A stretch of DNA of 64,000 bases from assembly GCF_013839425.1 (NCBI RefSeq), contig NZ_JACDNP010000009.1, forward strand, positions 1 to 64,000. The letters are read 5' to 3'. The DNA is from Halorhabdus salina (GTDB taxonomy: Archaea; Halobacteriota; Halobacteria; Halobacteriales; Haloarculaceae). The position numbers and the translations under genes were made by a program. Below the pieces are notes generated by a model. That model was not told the DNA's origin. It saw only the letters and a program-made list of their open reading frames with translations, and ran no database searches. This document shows, one piece after another, positions 54,726 to 63,218 of the stretch (positions are counted from its first letter, which is position 1; the number at the start of each line of letters is the position of its first letter).

Positions 54726-56231
54726 ATGACCGACTCGACAAACACCGACGTGACGATCGTCGGCGGGGGCTTCGGTGGGCTCTCGGCCGCCTGCCACCTT
54801 GCCGACGCCGGCAGAGACGTGACGGTTCTCGAGAAGAACGGGCAGGTCGGGGGCCGGGCCAGCCGCCTCGAACGCGAGGGGTTCGTTTTCGACATGGGAC
54901 CATCGTGGTACCTCATGCCGGAAGTGTTCGAACGGTTCTTCGAGCATTTTGATCACGAGCCTGAGGACTACTACGAACTCGAACGACTGGACCCCCACTA
55001 CAAGATCTACTTCAAGGACGGTGACGAGGTCGATATCAGTGCGGATCGCAACGAAAATCGGGAACTCTTCGAATCATACGAGGACGGGGCGGGCGAGGCG
55101 TTCGACGACTACCTGGCGACGAGCCAGCGCCACTACGAGACCTCGATGGAGAACTTCGTCTACGAGTATCGGCCGACCTGGAAAGACTGGATCGATCCGT
55201 CCCTGATGAAGACCGGGACGTTGGGACTGAAGTTGCTGGGTTCGATGCAAGGCCACGTCGAAGACTACTTCGAGAACCAGAAACTCCGCCAGATCGTCCA
55301 GTACACGCTGGTGTTCCTTGGGGGTTCACCGAAGAACACGCCCGCGATCTACAACATGATGAGCCACGCCGACTTCAACCTCGGTGTCTACTACCCCCAG
55401 CCAGTCGACGGCGGTCCGGGCGGGATCGGGGCTGTCGTCGATGCGGTCGTCGACCTGGCCGACGAACTGGGCGTCACTATCGAAACTGGCACCGAAGTCA
55501 CGGAGATTACGCGCCGCAAGGACGGGTTCCTGGTAGAGACAGAACACGGCGACCAGCGCCGCCCCGACGTCGTCGTCGCCAACGCCGACTACGCCCACGC
55601 CGAACAGGATCTCATGCCGGCCCACGAACGCCAGTACGACGCCGAGTACTGGGACGAGCGGACGTACGCGCCCTCCGCATTCTTGCTCTATCTTGGCATC
55701 GAAGGCGATGTTCCGGAATTGGCTCACCACACGCTGGTTCTCCCGAGCGACTGGAACGCATACTTCGACGATATCTTCGAGGACCCGGCCTGGCCGGAAG
55801 ATCCATCGTACTACCTGTGTGTCCCCTCCAAGACCGACGACGACGTAGCGCCGGAGGGCCACACCAACCTCTTTGCGCTGGTGCCGATCGCGACCAGGCT
55901 CGACGACCCGCAGGAGACGCGGGATCGCTATCGTGAGAAGATTCTTGACGACATTGCCCAGAACACCGGCGTCGAACTGGAAGATCGGATCGTCGTCGAG
56001 GAACAGTTCTCTATCTCGGAGTTCGCCGAGCGGTACAACGCCTATCAAGGTACCGCGATGGGACTGGCCCATACACTCCGCCAGACAGCGATGTTCCGGC
56101 CACCGATCGAATCCGACGCGGTCGAGGATCTGTATTTTACCGGTGGCTACTCGACGCCAGGGGTCGGTGTGCCGATGTGTCTGATCAGCGGCGAACACGC
56201 GGCCGAGGCCGTACTTTCGAACAGTCGATGA
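54726..56231 (+). CDS. crtD: Carotenoid 3,4-desaturase (CrtI/CrtD type)
   Basis: A 501-residue FAD-dependent phytoene-desaturase-family enzyme. The dinucleotide motif VGGGFGGLSAACHLADAG (about 12-29) and the C-terminal signature YFTGGYSTPGVGVPMCLISG (about 472-491) are present. In haloarchaea the crtD-lyeJ-cruF cluster makes bacterioruberin; CrtD introduces the 3,4 double bonds. The TATA-like CTTTAAGC is about 30 bases before the ATG, so the operon mRNA is likely leaderless. It overlaps lyeJ by four bases. Confidence 0.9.
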   Translation: MTDSTNTDVTIVGGGFGGLSAACHLADAGRDVTVLEKNGQVGGRASRLEREGFVFDMGPSWYLMPEVFERFFEHFDHEPEDYYELERLDPHYKIYFKDGDEVDISADRNENRELFESYEDGAGEAFDDYLATSQRHYETSMENFVYEYRPTWKDWIDPSLMKTGTLGLKLLGSMQGHVEDYFENQKLRQIVQYTLVFLGGSPKNTPAIYNMMSHADFNLGVYYPQPVDGGPGGIGAVVDAVVDLADELGVTIETGTEVTEITRRKDGFLVETEHGDQRRPDVVVANADYAHAEQDLMPAHERQYDAEYWDERTYAPSAFLLYLGIEGDVPELAHHTLVLPSDWNAYFDDIFEDPAWPEDPSYYLCVPSKTDDDVAPEGHTNLFALVPIATRLDDPQETRDRYREKILDDIAQNTGVELEDRIVVEEQFSISEFAERYNAYQGTAMGLAHTLRQTAMFRPPIESDAVEDLYFTGGYSTPGVGVPMCLISGEHAAEAVLSNSR

Positions 56232-57109
56232 TGGCGACGGAGTCACGACGCGCGGGCGGTTTGAGCCTGTTCGACCGGCTACGGTATCTGCTGGTCCTCT
56301 CGCGGCCCCGGTTCTGGCTGTACCTGGCGGGCCCGGTCATTATTGGCGTTGTCTATGCCGCCGAGTCGACGGCCGAGTTGATCACACCCCTCTCGGTCGC
56401 GCTGTTTGCGTACTTCCTCTTACCGGCGAATATCTTTCTCTACGGCGTCAACGATGTCTTTGACGCCGACATCGACGTCGAGAATCCGAAGAAAGACGAG
56501 GGTCCCGAGGTTCGCTTTTCCGGCGATCGATGGGTCCTCGCGATCGTGATCGTCGCCGGGCTGGCCTCGCTCCCCTTTGCCCTTGTCGTGGGTCTGGCCG
56601 GGAAACTCACACTCGTGGCCTTTCTCGTCCTCGCCGTCGAATACAGCGCCCCGCCATGCCGATTCAAGACGACGCCCGGCCTCGATTCGCTGTCGAACGG
56701 GCTGTACGTCCTGCCCGGCGTCCTCGCGTTCACGGCCGTCGCGGGCGAACTTCCACCGCTCCCGGCGATCGTGGGCGGGTGGCTCTGGACGATGGCGATG
56801 CACACCTTCTCGGCGATCCCCGACATCGACCCGGATCGTCAGGCCGGGATCGCCACGACGGCGACCGTTCTCGGCCAGTCCCGAACCTACGCCTACTGTG
56901 GACTTGTCTGGGCGTTGGCCGCCGGCGCGTTCGCCCTGGTCCACCCGCTATTGGGCGCTGTCCTCGCCGTCTATCCGTTCTTGCAGGTCGCCATTGCCCT
57001 CTCGGGGGTGGCTGTCGATCGCGCTTACTGGTGGTTCCCGGCGATCAACACCGTGGTCGGGATGGTTCTGACCATGGGGTACCTCTGGAGGCTGATGTAC
57101 GGTGGTTGA
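56228..57109 (+). CDS. lyeJ: Lycopene elongase/hydratase, UbiA family
   Basis: A 293-residue integral membrane prenyltransferase with about eight helices. The first Asp-rich motif is NDVFDADIDVENPKKDEG (about 78-95) and the second SAIPDIDPDRQAG (about 198-210). LyeJ adds C5 units to lycopene ends, giving the C50 skeleton of bacterioruberin. The start ATG overlaps the crtD stop (ATGATGA); a second ATG follows at once. It overlaps cruF by eight bases. Confidence 0.92.
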   Translation: MMATESRRAGGLSLFDRLRYLLVLSRPRFWLYLAGPVIIGVVYAAESTAELITPLSVALFAYFLLPANIFLYGVNDVFDADIDVENPKKDEGPEVRFSGDRWVLAIVIVAGLASLPFALVVGLAGKLTLVAFLVLAVEYSAPPCRFKTTPGLDSLSNGLYVLPGVLAFTAVAGELPPLPAIVGGWLWTMAMHTFSAIPDIDPDRQAGIATTATVLGQSRTYAYCGLVWALAAGAFALVHPLLGAVLAVYPFLQVAIALSGVAVDRAYWWFPAINTVVGMVLTMGYLWRLMYGG

Positions 57110-57986
57110 ATTTGATCGACGACGTTTCGAGGCCCGACTCGACAGATATGTCGCTGAGAACCGCTTTTCAATCGCAGTCCTGTTTCCCGCGATCGGGGCC
57201 GTGATGCTGGTCGCTAGCGCCGAGGGCTGGTTTCCGGGAATCCTCGAATTCAATCCCTACCTGGTCCTGTTCGGGACGGCCGTGATGCGCTTGCCCCTGA
57301 TCGCCGGTATCGCCCCACTGATCGATCGCCGGGCTGCCCTTGCGATCGTCGGGTTGACACTCTATACGTACGTGATCGAGTTCACGGGCGTGCTAACGGG
57401 CCTGCCCTATGGACACTTCGAGTACGTGATCGACCTCGGGCCGATGCTGCTGGATACCGTCCCGGCGGCACTGCCGATCTTCTTTTTCCCTTTAGTCTTG
57501 AATGCCTATCTACTCTGTCTGCTCCTGCTGGGTGATCGTGCCTCGCTGACGCGAGTCCGCCTGCCGGCTGTCATCGCGACGGTCCTGGCGATGGATCTCG
57601 TGTTGGATCCGGGGGCCGTGGGACTGGGCTTCTGGGCGTACGCAGCCCCGCTCGCTGGCGACGGCCTCTGGGCGAGTGCGACGGCGATTCACTTCTATGG
57701 CGTGCCGCTGTCGAACTACCTCGGGTGGGTACTGAGCGCGAGCGTCGCCGTGCTCGCCTTTGATCTGGGTTTCAAACGAGCGGGATTGCTCGACCGACTC
57801 GAACGGACCGAGTTCATGCTCGACGACCTGGTGAGTTTTGTGATTTTGTGGGGCGCGATCAACGCCTGGTTTGGCAACTGGCTGGCAGTCGGCGTCGCGG
57901 GGCTGTTCGGCGTTAGTCTGTTGGCGACCGATCGGTTCGACTTCGGCGTGCGGGAGACGGTTCCAGTGGTTGGCTCTCGGCAGTGA
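57102..57986 (+). CDS. cruF: Bisanhydrobacterioruberin hydratase
   Basis: A 294-residue polytopic CruF-family protein that hydrates the C50 carotenoid in the last step to bacterioruberin. Marker segments are EFTGVLTGLPYGHFEYV (about 90-106) and MDLVLDPGAVGLGFWAY (about 165-181), both with conserved acidic and His residues inside the membrane. The start is GTG at 57102, overlapping lyeJ. It completes the crtD-lyeJ-cruF operon. Confidence 0.92.
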   Translation: MVEFDRRRFEARLDRYVAENRFSIAVLFPAIGAVMLVASAEGWFPGILEFNPYLVLFGTAVMRLPLIAGIAPLIDRRAALAIVGLTLYTYVIEFTGVLTGLPYGHFEYVIDLGPMLLDTVPAALPIFFFPLVLNAYLLCLLLLGDRASLTRVRLPAVIATVLAMDLVLDPGAVGLGFWAYAAPLAGDGLWASATAIHFYGVPLSNYLGWVLSASVAVLAFDLGFKRAGLLDRLERTEFMLDDLVSFVILWGAINAWFGNWLAVGVAGLFGVSLLATDRFDFGVRETVPVVGSRQ

Positions 57987-57999
57987 GCCTGGCTACCCA

Positions 58000-58302
58000 T
58001 CAATTTGCCAGTCGGTTTGCGTCGGTGATCAGTTTCAGCACCAGACCGACGAATCCGGCTATCAGCAACACGATCCCTGCCAGGAGTACCCCTAACTCGA
58101 CCAGTTCCCAGAAAACCAGTATCACCCCCGCTTTATGGACCAGATCCATGCTGGTATGAACCGAAAAACTCCCCCATTGCAGGAAAACCACACCGACGAG
58201 CTGCAGGAGTAGCAATCGACGGACTGTCGGTTGGAAGACGTATGCGACAGCGAACGCGAAATCGACCGGTGACTCTTGGATAGTCTCGAAGGGATCGGCC
58301 AT
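58000..58302 (-). CDS. Small three-helix membrane protein
   Basis: 100 residues with hydrophobic helices at about 30-46, 58-75 and 74-95. It starts MADPFETIQESPVDFAFAVA. It is convergent with cruF, 13 bases apart. The family is not recognised and the function unknown. The normal codon bias of the host supports it as a real gene. Confidence 0.65.
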   Translation of the reverse strand: MADPFETIQESPVDFAFAVAYVFQPTVRRLLLLQLVGVVFLQWGSFSVHTSMDLVHKAGVILVFWELVELGVLLAGIVLLIAGFVGLVLKLITDANRLAN

Positions 58303-58410
58303 GTACCGACTCCTGAACGCCTCATTGTGAAAACGTTTTGATCTGTTTCGGAACGGGAGAGAACTACCACTATCGGCAGGTCTTTGCTAGTCGGTCAGTA
58401 ATCGATGCTC

Positions 58411-58677
58411 ATGACGCGAACTGAACTCAAGACAGCGAGTGAGATACTCGAATCGGCAGCCGACAGCGCAGGGGACAACGCCGACAGACTCGCGGATCTC
58501 GCCGACCAACTCGACCAGCTCGCGGAGGCCGACCGTGGGCCGGATCACGGTCGCATGGCGCGCATCCAGACGGCGCTCGACGAGATTCAACAGGAGACAG
58601 ACGACGAGACAGCGGCGACCATCGAGGATGCCCGAACGGAGATCAGTGACTACCGGGCGACTGTCGACGGCGTCTGA
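58411..58677 (+). CDS. Small helical protein (DUF7553-like)
   Basis: 88 residues, entirely helical and acidic: TRTELKTASEILESAADSAG, then RLADLADQLDQLAEADRGPD and an end YRATVDGV. It resembles a short haloarchaeal family (DUF7553, from memory) of unknown function. The ATG at 58411 was preferred over one two codons upstream. There is no obvious partner gene. Confidence 0.65.
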   Translation: MTRTELKTASEILESAADSAGDNADRLADLADQLDQLAEADRGPDHGRMARIQTALDEIQQETDDETAATIEDARTEISDYRATVDGV

Positions 58678-58713
58678 GTCACGAGAAGGGGTGCTTGACG
58701 GGGCAATGGGGCC

Positions 58714-58773
58714 TCAGCGATGGGTGTCGATCAGATCCCGGACGGTCGGGTCGACGCCGTACTTCTCGATAAA
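58714..58773 (-). pseudogene. Tail of a lost gene
   Basis: After an in-frame stop, 19 codons read FIEKYGVDPTVRDLIDTHR and end in TGA, with typical host codon bias. It looks like the preserved C-terminus of a deleted protein. No start is present. Confidence 0.3.
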
Positions 58774-58908
58774 TCACGCCCCCAAATATCACTGCTGAAA
58801 TTTCCACTATCGGTCTTCTCCCCTCGTACGCGAGGCAACAATTCTGTTCCCGATGCTCGCTGGTACAATGAGTCCACTACTTACCCTGGGTGTACTCTAC
58901 GTCACCGG

Positions 58909-59313
58909 TCATAATTTGCCCGACCGCCCTCCGCTGGTCGTGGTCTGGCTGTCAACGTTCCATCCATCTTCGGTGTGGTCCTGTAAGCGCTCGAAGCACT
59001 GTCGTAGGCCCGCCGATTCTGTTTCGGGGAGCACGTGCAGTCGGATCGCCCCGTCCCGTATCGACGCCCGGAACACGTCGCCGGTCTCCTCATCGTTGAC
59101 CAAATAGACGACCATCGGCAGATCGAGGAAGTCACCGTACTGATACGGGCCGTCGTCGAGGACGCTATCGAGGTGTTTTCGCAGGGCACTGTCTGAGAGT
59201 CCGCCAACAGGTTCGAGCCGAAATATCATTGTGCCTTCGTAGGAGAGTCGGCCGGCACGATCATACTTCCGCTGTGGCCGGGACTCGATCGTGAACGCGG
59301 GCTCGTCGGCCAT
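58909..59313 (-). CDS. Conserved haloarchaeal protein of unknown function
   Basis: 134 residues from the ATG at 59313. It starts MADEPAFTIESRPQRKYDRA; a beta-rich core follows (GTMIFRLEPVGGLSDSALRK, then DLPMVVYLVNDEETGDVFRA). No known catalytic motif, signal or membrane segment. The frame extends upstream without conservation. It is a probable real gene by codon bias, but unassigned. Confidence 0.65.
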   Translation of the reverse strand: MADEPAFTIESRPQRKYDRAGRLSYEGTMIFRLEPVGGLSDSALRKHLDSVLDDGPYQYGDFLDLPMVVYLVNDEETGDVFRASIRDGAIRLHVLPETESAGLRQCFERLQDHTEDGWNVDSQTTTSGGRSGKL

Positions 59314-59484
59314 GGGACTACCCGTCTTTTGGACGTCATTGGATTTGAACGTACGGGCAACATTTCTGGGGGCAGGGTTTCGTTGGCGTTGGCGAACGGA
59401 CGCGCCGGACGGTGCCCGAGGAACGCGAGCGGACAATCCTCTCTGGTCCGCGCTCTTTGGTTGTTAGTGGTCGTACATCGACGC

Positions 59485-59689
59485 ATGTGCGGTCGATACG
59501 GATTGTTTATGCCGCCGGCTGATTTTGTCGCCCGACGCCGAGAGTCCCTGGCTGTCAGCTGACTCCGATCGAGCGACGTCGCTGCTAGAACCGATCGGAG
59601 TCGAGCGGCTCCGTGCCAATCCCGTCTCGCGGGCCGTCAACGATCCGACGGCGACGGGACCTGCTCTGGTCACGCCGATTGAGCAGTGA
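59485..59689 (+). pseudogene. SRAP/YedK (HMCES-like) gene fossil
   Basis: Starts MCGRYGLFMPPADFVARRRE, the diagnostic N-terminus of SOS-response-associated peptidases whose Cys 2 crosslinks abasic DNA. It stops after 25 codons. In another frame the downstream part reads IGVERLRANPVSRAVNDPTA and ends PALVTPIEQ, matching the family C-terminus. About 150 residues of the middle are missing, so the gene is dead. Confidence 0.7.
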
Positions 59690-59718
59690 GAGACACCGGC
59701 CGCTCATTGTCGTGCCGT

Positions 59719-60312
59719 TCAGCCCTCGACTATCTGGACGCCCGCTAACTCGTCGAGGTCGCTTGTCCACTCGATTCCGGCCAGGCCCACGTGTGAAAGC
59801 GTTCCTTCGACGGCAAATCCCTGTCCCTCGAAGACCAGCTGAGACGGGCGGTTGTCCGGCGCGACCAGCGCCAGGCAGGCTTCGGTCTCGTCGGCCGCGA
59901 CGGCCAGTGCCTGGGCGACGAGTGCTGACGCGATCCCGCGTTGCCGATAGGCTGGGGCGACGTACAGTGCCCAGATGTAGCCCCCATCGAATTTCAGGGC
60001 TGTATCGATCGGCTCGACGGTGACCTGCCGGTCGATCGAGAGGACGACTGATCCCACGATGCCGTCGACTGCCACGGCCCGGACGATCCAGTCGTCGGGG
60101 GCGATGGGTGCGTCGACGGCGTCGCTATCCAGATCGTCTCCGCGATCGACGGTCAGGGAGATGTCAGGCGAGAGTGACGGTTCAGGGACGTCGAACGTCT
60201 CTGTCCGGTAGAGGCGGAGGCGAGCGATTCGGATCCCCCGTTTCGTGAGTGCGTCCCACAGCGCTCGCCCGTACTTGGTCCGGGTGAGTCGCCAGAGTGG
60301 AACGGCGTCCAT
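59719..60312 (-). CDS. GNAT-family N-acetyltransferase
   Basis: 197 residues. The acetyl-CoA-binding motif A is ALYVAPAYRQRGIASALVAQ (about 115-134), followed by the motif B region LALVAPDNRPSQLVFEGQGF. The first ~60 residues are specific to this protein. The substrate is unknown. ATG 60312 was chosen; a GTG one codon upstream is possible. Confidence 0.85.
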   Translation of the reverse strand: MDAVPLWRLTRTKYGRALWDALTKRGIRIARLRLYRTETFDVPEPSLSPDISLTVDRGDDLDSDAVDAPIAPDDWIVRAVAVDGIVGSVVLSIDRQVTVEPIDTALKFDGGYIWALYVAPAYRQRGIASALVAQALAVAADETEACLALVAPDNRPSQLVFEGQGFAVEGTLSHVGLAGIEWTSDLDELAGVQIVEG

Positions 60313-60376
60313 CACCCAGGTAGTGGGAAGCGACGGCGATAAACGCTCTGCCCGTCTGTCGCTGGTGGATTGGGAG

Positions 60377-61222
60377 TCAATACCCGAGTTCCGAAAGCGC
60401 TGCCTCGAGACCGGGAAGATACTCGTCGCCGAACAGCCGGACGTGAATCAACAGCGGATACAGCCGGTAGACGAACCGGCGGGTCTCGAAGAAGCCCGCT
60501 TCGATCGACCGCAGCGATCGGTAGCGGTCGAAAAACGGGTCGCCGAACGTCTCGGTCCAGTCGATGTATGCCAGTTCGATCTCGGGATGGCCGTAGTACG
60601 TCGCCGGATCGAGGAAGGCTCGGATTTCGCCATCGGCTGCGAGGACGTTGGTCCGCCAGACGTCGCCGTGAATCAGTGCCGGCTCCTCGGGTGCGAGAAG
60701 CAATTCTTCCAAGTCGGCGGCGACCGCCTGCACCCGCGCTGCAAGGTCCTCGCCCAACGGTCCCTCCTCGCGAGCGCCACGAAGTTGCGGGCCCAATCGT
60801 TGCTCCCGGTAGAACGCGATCCAGTCCGACTGCCAGGGGTTGGGCTGGTCGAGCGGGCCGATGAGTGTCTCGAAGGGAAAGCCGACAGTCTCGGCGGTAA
60901 CGTCGTGTAACGCCGCCAGGTGGTCGGCGGCGTCTCGCTCGACCGCCGGCGTGATCGTCGACTCGCCCGCGATATGTTCGATGACCAGGAGCTCGTCACT
61001 GGCCCACAACACGTCGGGGACCGGCAACGTCGAGTGTTCCGCGAGGTAGTCCAACATCTTCGCCTCGATCGACAGTGGCGTCTCCCCAGTCTTTGCAACG
61101 ACCGGCGATCGCTCGGCGAACTCGACGCGGTGGACGCGGCCGATCATCCCGCCGTCGAGTTCCTGATAGCCAGTTACGGCCGCGTCGAGCGCGTCGGTAA
61201 CCTGCCCGGCAATCGACTCCAT
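60377..61222 (-). CDS. Fructosamine/ketosamine-3-kinase family protein
   Basis: 281 residues with a protein-kinase-like fold. The phosphotransfer loop is ALIHGDVWRTNVL (about 184-196), and the metal motif is in AFLDPATYYGHPEIELAYID (about 204-223). Family members phosphorylate sugar adducts on proteins, starting deglycation; the haloarchaeal substrate is untested. The start at 61222 (MESIAGQV) fits better than an ATG three codons upstream. Confidence 0.88.
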   Translation of the reverse strand: MESIAGQVTDALDAAVTGYQELDGGMIGRVHRVEFAERSPVVAKTGETPLSIEAKMLDYLAEHSTLPVPDVLWASDELLVIEHIAGESTITPAVERDAADHLAALHDVTAETVGFPFETLIGPLDQPNPWQSDWIAFYREQRLGPQLRGAREEGPLGEDLAARVQAVAADLEELLLAPEEPALIHGDVWRTNVLAADGEIRAFLDPATYYGHPEIELAYIDWTETFGDPFFDRYRSLRSIEAGFFETRRFVYRLYPLLIHVRLFGDEYLPGLEAALSELGY

Positions 61223-61331
61223 GGGTATCACTCGGGGTGGCGGTGGCTTGTCGGTCCCGGTTCAGTGTCACTGATTCCGGATTCTCCGCCGAGAAAATCG
61301 ACACGACGACGAACCAACCCAGAAACCGAGC

Positions 61332-61946
61332 TCAGGCCTGGCGGGCAAAGGCCAGGTTACCGTTGATCGATTCGATGTATGCCTCGACCACGTCGCCTTC
61401 GCTGGCTCCCGGGACGAAAATAGTGTAGTTGCCTTTCTCGGCGACGCCGTCACCTTTCCGGCCGGTGCCGACGATCTTGACTTCGTAGCTCTTGCCTTCT
61501 TCCAGGGTCGGGCGTTGGCCCTGGGAACTCGACGATGCTGCGCGCGTTTCGACAGGGCGAAATGCCCCGCAGGCCTGACAGCGGAGCATGTCGATGCCGT
61601 TCTCGGTCGCCAGAACGGTATCCGGCAGGCCACACTCCGAGCAGGTGACGTACTCGGCGACGTAGCTGTCGATCGCCGCGGCGAAGTCTACGCCGTCGAA
61701 CTCGCCGTTGTACCGGGCGCGATCATCTTCGAACTGCCCGCTGGTACCGAGTTCACGCTGGATCGAGCGGTGCACGTGTTCGGCATCCCGGGAGAGGGCG
61801 TCCGCGATCGCTCCCAGGTTCGTCAGTCGGGTAAACGCCCCGTCGGCCTCCCCTTCGGGGTCCGGAATCGAGAGTCGCTGTTCGTCGGCCGCCGGGCGGT
61901 CGGGCAGCGCGTCGTGTGCTCGCTCTAGGGCCTGTTCGTAGTTCAT
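61332..61946 (-). CDS. eif2b: Translation initiation factor aIF2 beta with TRAM domain
   Basis: 204 residues. The central domain (FTRLTNLGAIADALSRDAEH) and the zinc ribbon Cys 102/105 and 123/126 are typical of aIF2-beta/eIF5, a subunit of the factor delivering initiator tRNA. A C-terminal TRAM domain (about 149-204: EEGKSYEVKIVGTGRKGDGV, then IESINGNLAFAR) adds RNA binding, as in other haloarchaeal versions. ATG 61946. Confidence 0.92.
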   Translation of the reverse strand: MNYEQALERAHDALPDRPAADEQRLSIPDPEGEADGAFTRLTNLGAIADALSRDAEHVHRSIQRELGTSGQFEDDRARYNGEFDGVDFAAAIDSYVAEYVTCSECGLPDTVLATENGIDMLRCQACGAFRPVETRAASSSSQGQRPTLEEGKSYEVKIVGTGRKGDGVAEKGNYTIFVPGASEGDVVEAYIESINGNLAFARQA

Positions 61947-62028
61947 ACTGTCCGGACGTGATCCAGACGTAAGGGAACTCCGTGAGTCGTGATATGGTGG
62001 GCCACGCCCACTCTTCCCGGCGCGGGGG

Positions 62029-63054
62029 CTATCGATCGTCGTCGAGGACGTCACGGTAGACCGCGAGAAGGTCGTCGGCGATCGCATCGATGGTGTAGGC
62101 GTCACTCTGTTCTTTGGCCCGCTTGCCGAGTTGTTCGCGCAGCTCCGGATCGCGCAGGCGATCGAGCGGGTCGGTAAAGTCCTCGCTTGCCTTCAAGCAG
62201 TCCTCGCCATCGGTCAGCCACTCGAAGGTTGGGATATCTCTGAGGACCGGCGGCCGACCACAGGCCATCGCTTCGAGCAGCGCCATCCCTTCGTTCTCGT
62301 TTTTCGTCGGGAAGAAGAAGATGTCCCCCGCCGCGAACCCTCCCCGAATATCGTCGACATAGCCGGTAAAGGTGCAGTTGTCGGGCGCGTTTGCGACCAG
62401 CTTCTTGGCTCCCCGGGAGCGAAGCAGGCTATCGAGTCGGCCCCCGCCGGTGGGATTGAGATAGCCGAACCACGCAAAGTCCAGGTCCGGCATCGCCCTG
62501 GCTGTCTCGATGAAGGTTCGAAGGCCCTTGCGTTCGATGACGTGGCCGACGTTGAACACGACCGGCGGGTCGAGATCGTAGCGATCGAGATATTCCTCGC
62601 GGAGCGATTCGAACCCGTCGAGGCGGTCCGGATCGAACCCGTTGGAGACGACCGACGTGGGGACGTCACAGTAGGAATCGATCACGTTGCGGTTGTGTTC
62701 GGACGGACAGATCAACCGGTCGCCCAGCGCGTAGGCCCGTTCGAGGTAGGGCCCCAACGGTCGAGCGAGGACGTTCGAGAACGCGAAACTCTCCCTGAAA
62801 TCCGCCGCAGTCTGGTGGGTATGGATCACGACCGGGACACCCGCTCGCTGGGCTCGCCAGGCGTAGTAGACTGACCGGGGCCCCATGTTGTTGAGGTGTA
62901 AGAGATCGGCCCCGAGGTCGGGGTCGGTCGTGTACTCGATCCCGGCCCGGTCGAGGATTGTCCGTTGCTGGCGGACTGACTGGGCCTGTCCGCCGGTGAT
63001 CGCTTCCTCCCACTCGAAGTAGTGGCTAATCCGCACGCGTACGTTCGATCTCAC
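62029..63054 (-). CDS. Glycosyltransferase family 4
   Basis: 341 residues with a GT-B fold. The C-terminal donor-binding region has VVFNVGHVIERKGLRTFIE (about 165-183) and FFPTKNENEGMALLEAMACG (about 247-266), the E-x7-E motif. The acceptor half (HLNNMGPRSVYYAWRAQRAG) is soluble. It likely builds glycolipid or surface glycan. The start is GTG at 63054; a GTG six codons later is also possible. Confidence 0.88.
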   Translation of the reverse strand: MRSNVRVRISHYFEWEEAITGGQAQSVRQQRTILDRAGIEYTTDPDLGADLLHLNNMGPRSVYYAWRAQRAGVPVVIHTHQTAADFRESFAFSNVLARPLGPYLERAYALGDRLICPSEHNRNVIDSYCDVPTSVVSNGFDPDRLDGFESLREEYLDRYDLDPPVVFNVGHVIERKGLRTFIETARAMPDLDFAWFGYLNPTGGGRLDSLLRSRGAKKLVANAPDNCTFTGYVDDIRGGFAAGDIFFFPTKNENEGMALLEAMACGRPPVLRDIPTFEWLTDGEDCLKASEDFTDPLDRLRDPELREQLGKRAKEQSDAYTIDAIADDLLAVYRDVLDDDR

Positions 63055-63218
63055 GGCCCACCGTTCAGTACCTTCCGGATTCGCTTCGACTGTCGACCCT
63101 CGCCGGCCGCAACCATTTACTCACTGGGTGAGAACGAACTGACAGACATGGACCACGCAGACCAGAGCGATCGACGACGCCAGCGGTCACACTCGACAAC
63201 ATCTGGAGGGCACCCAGC

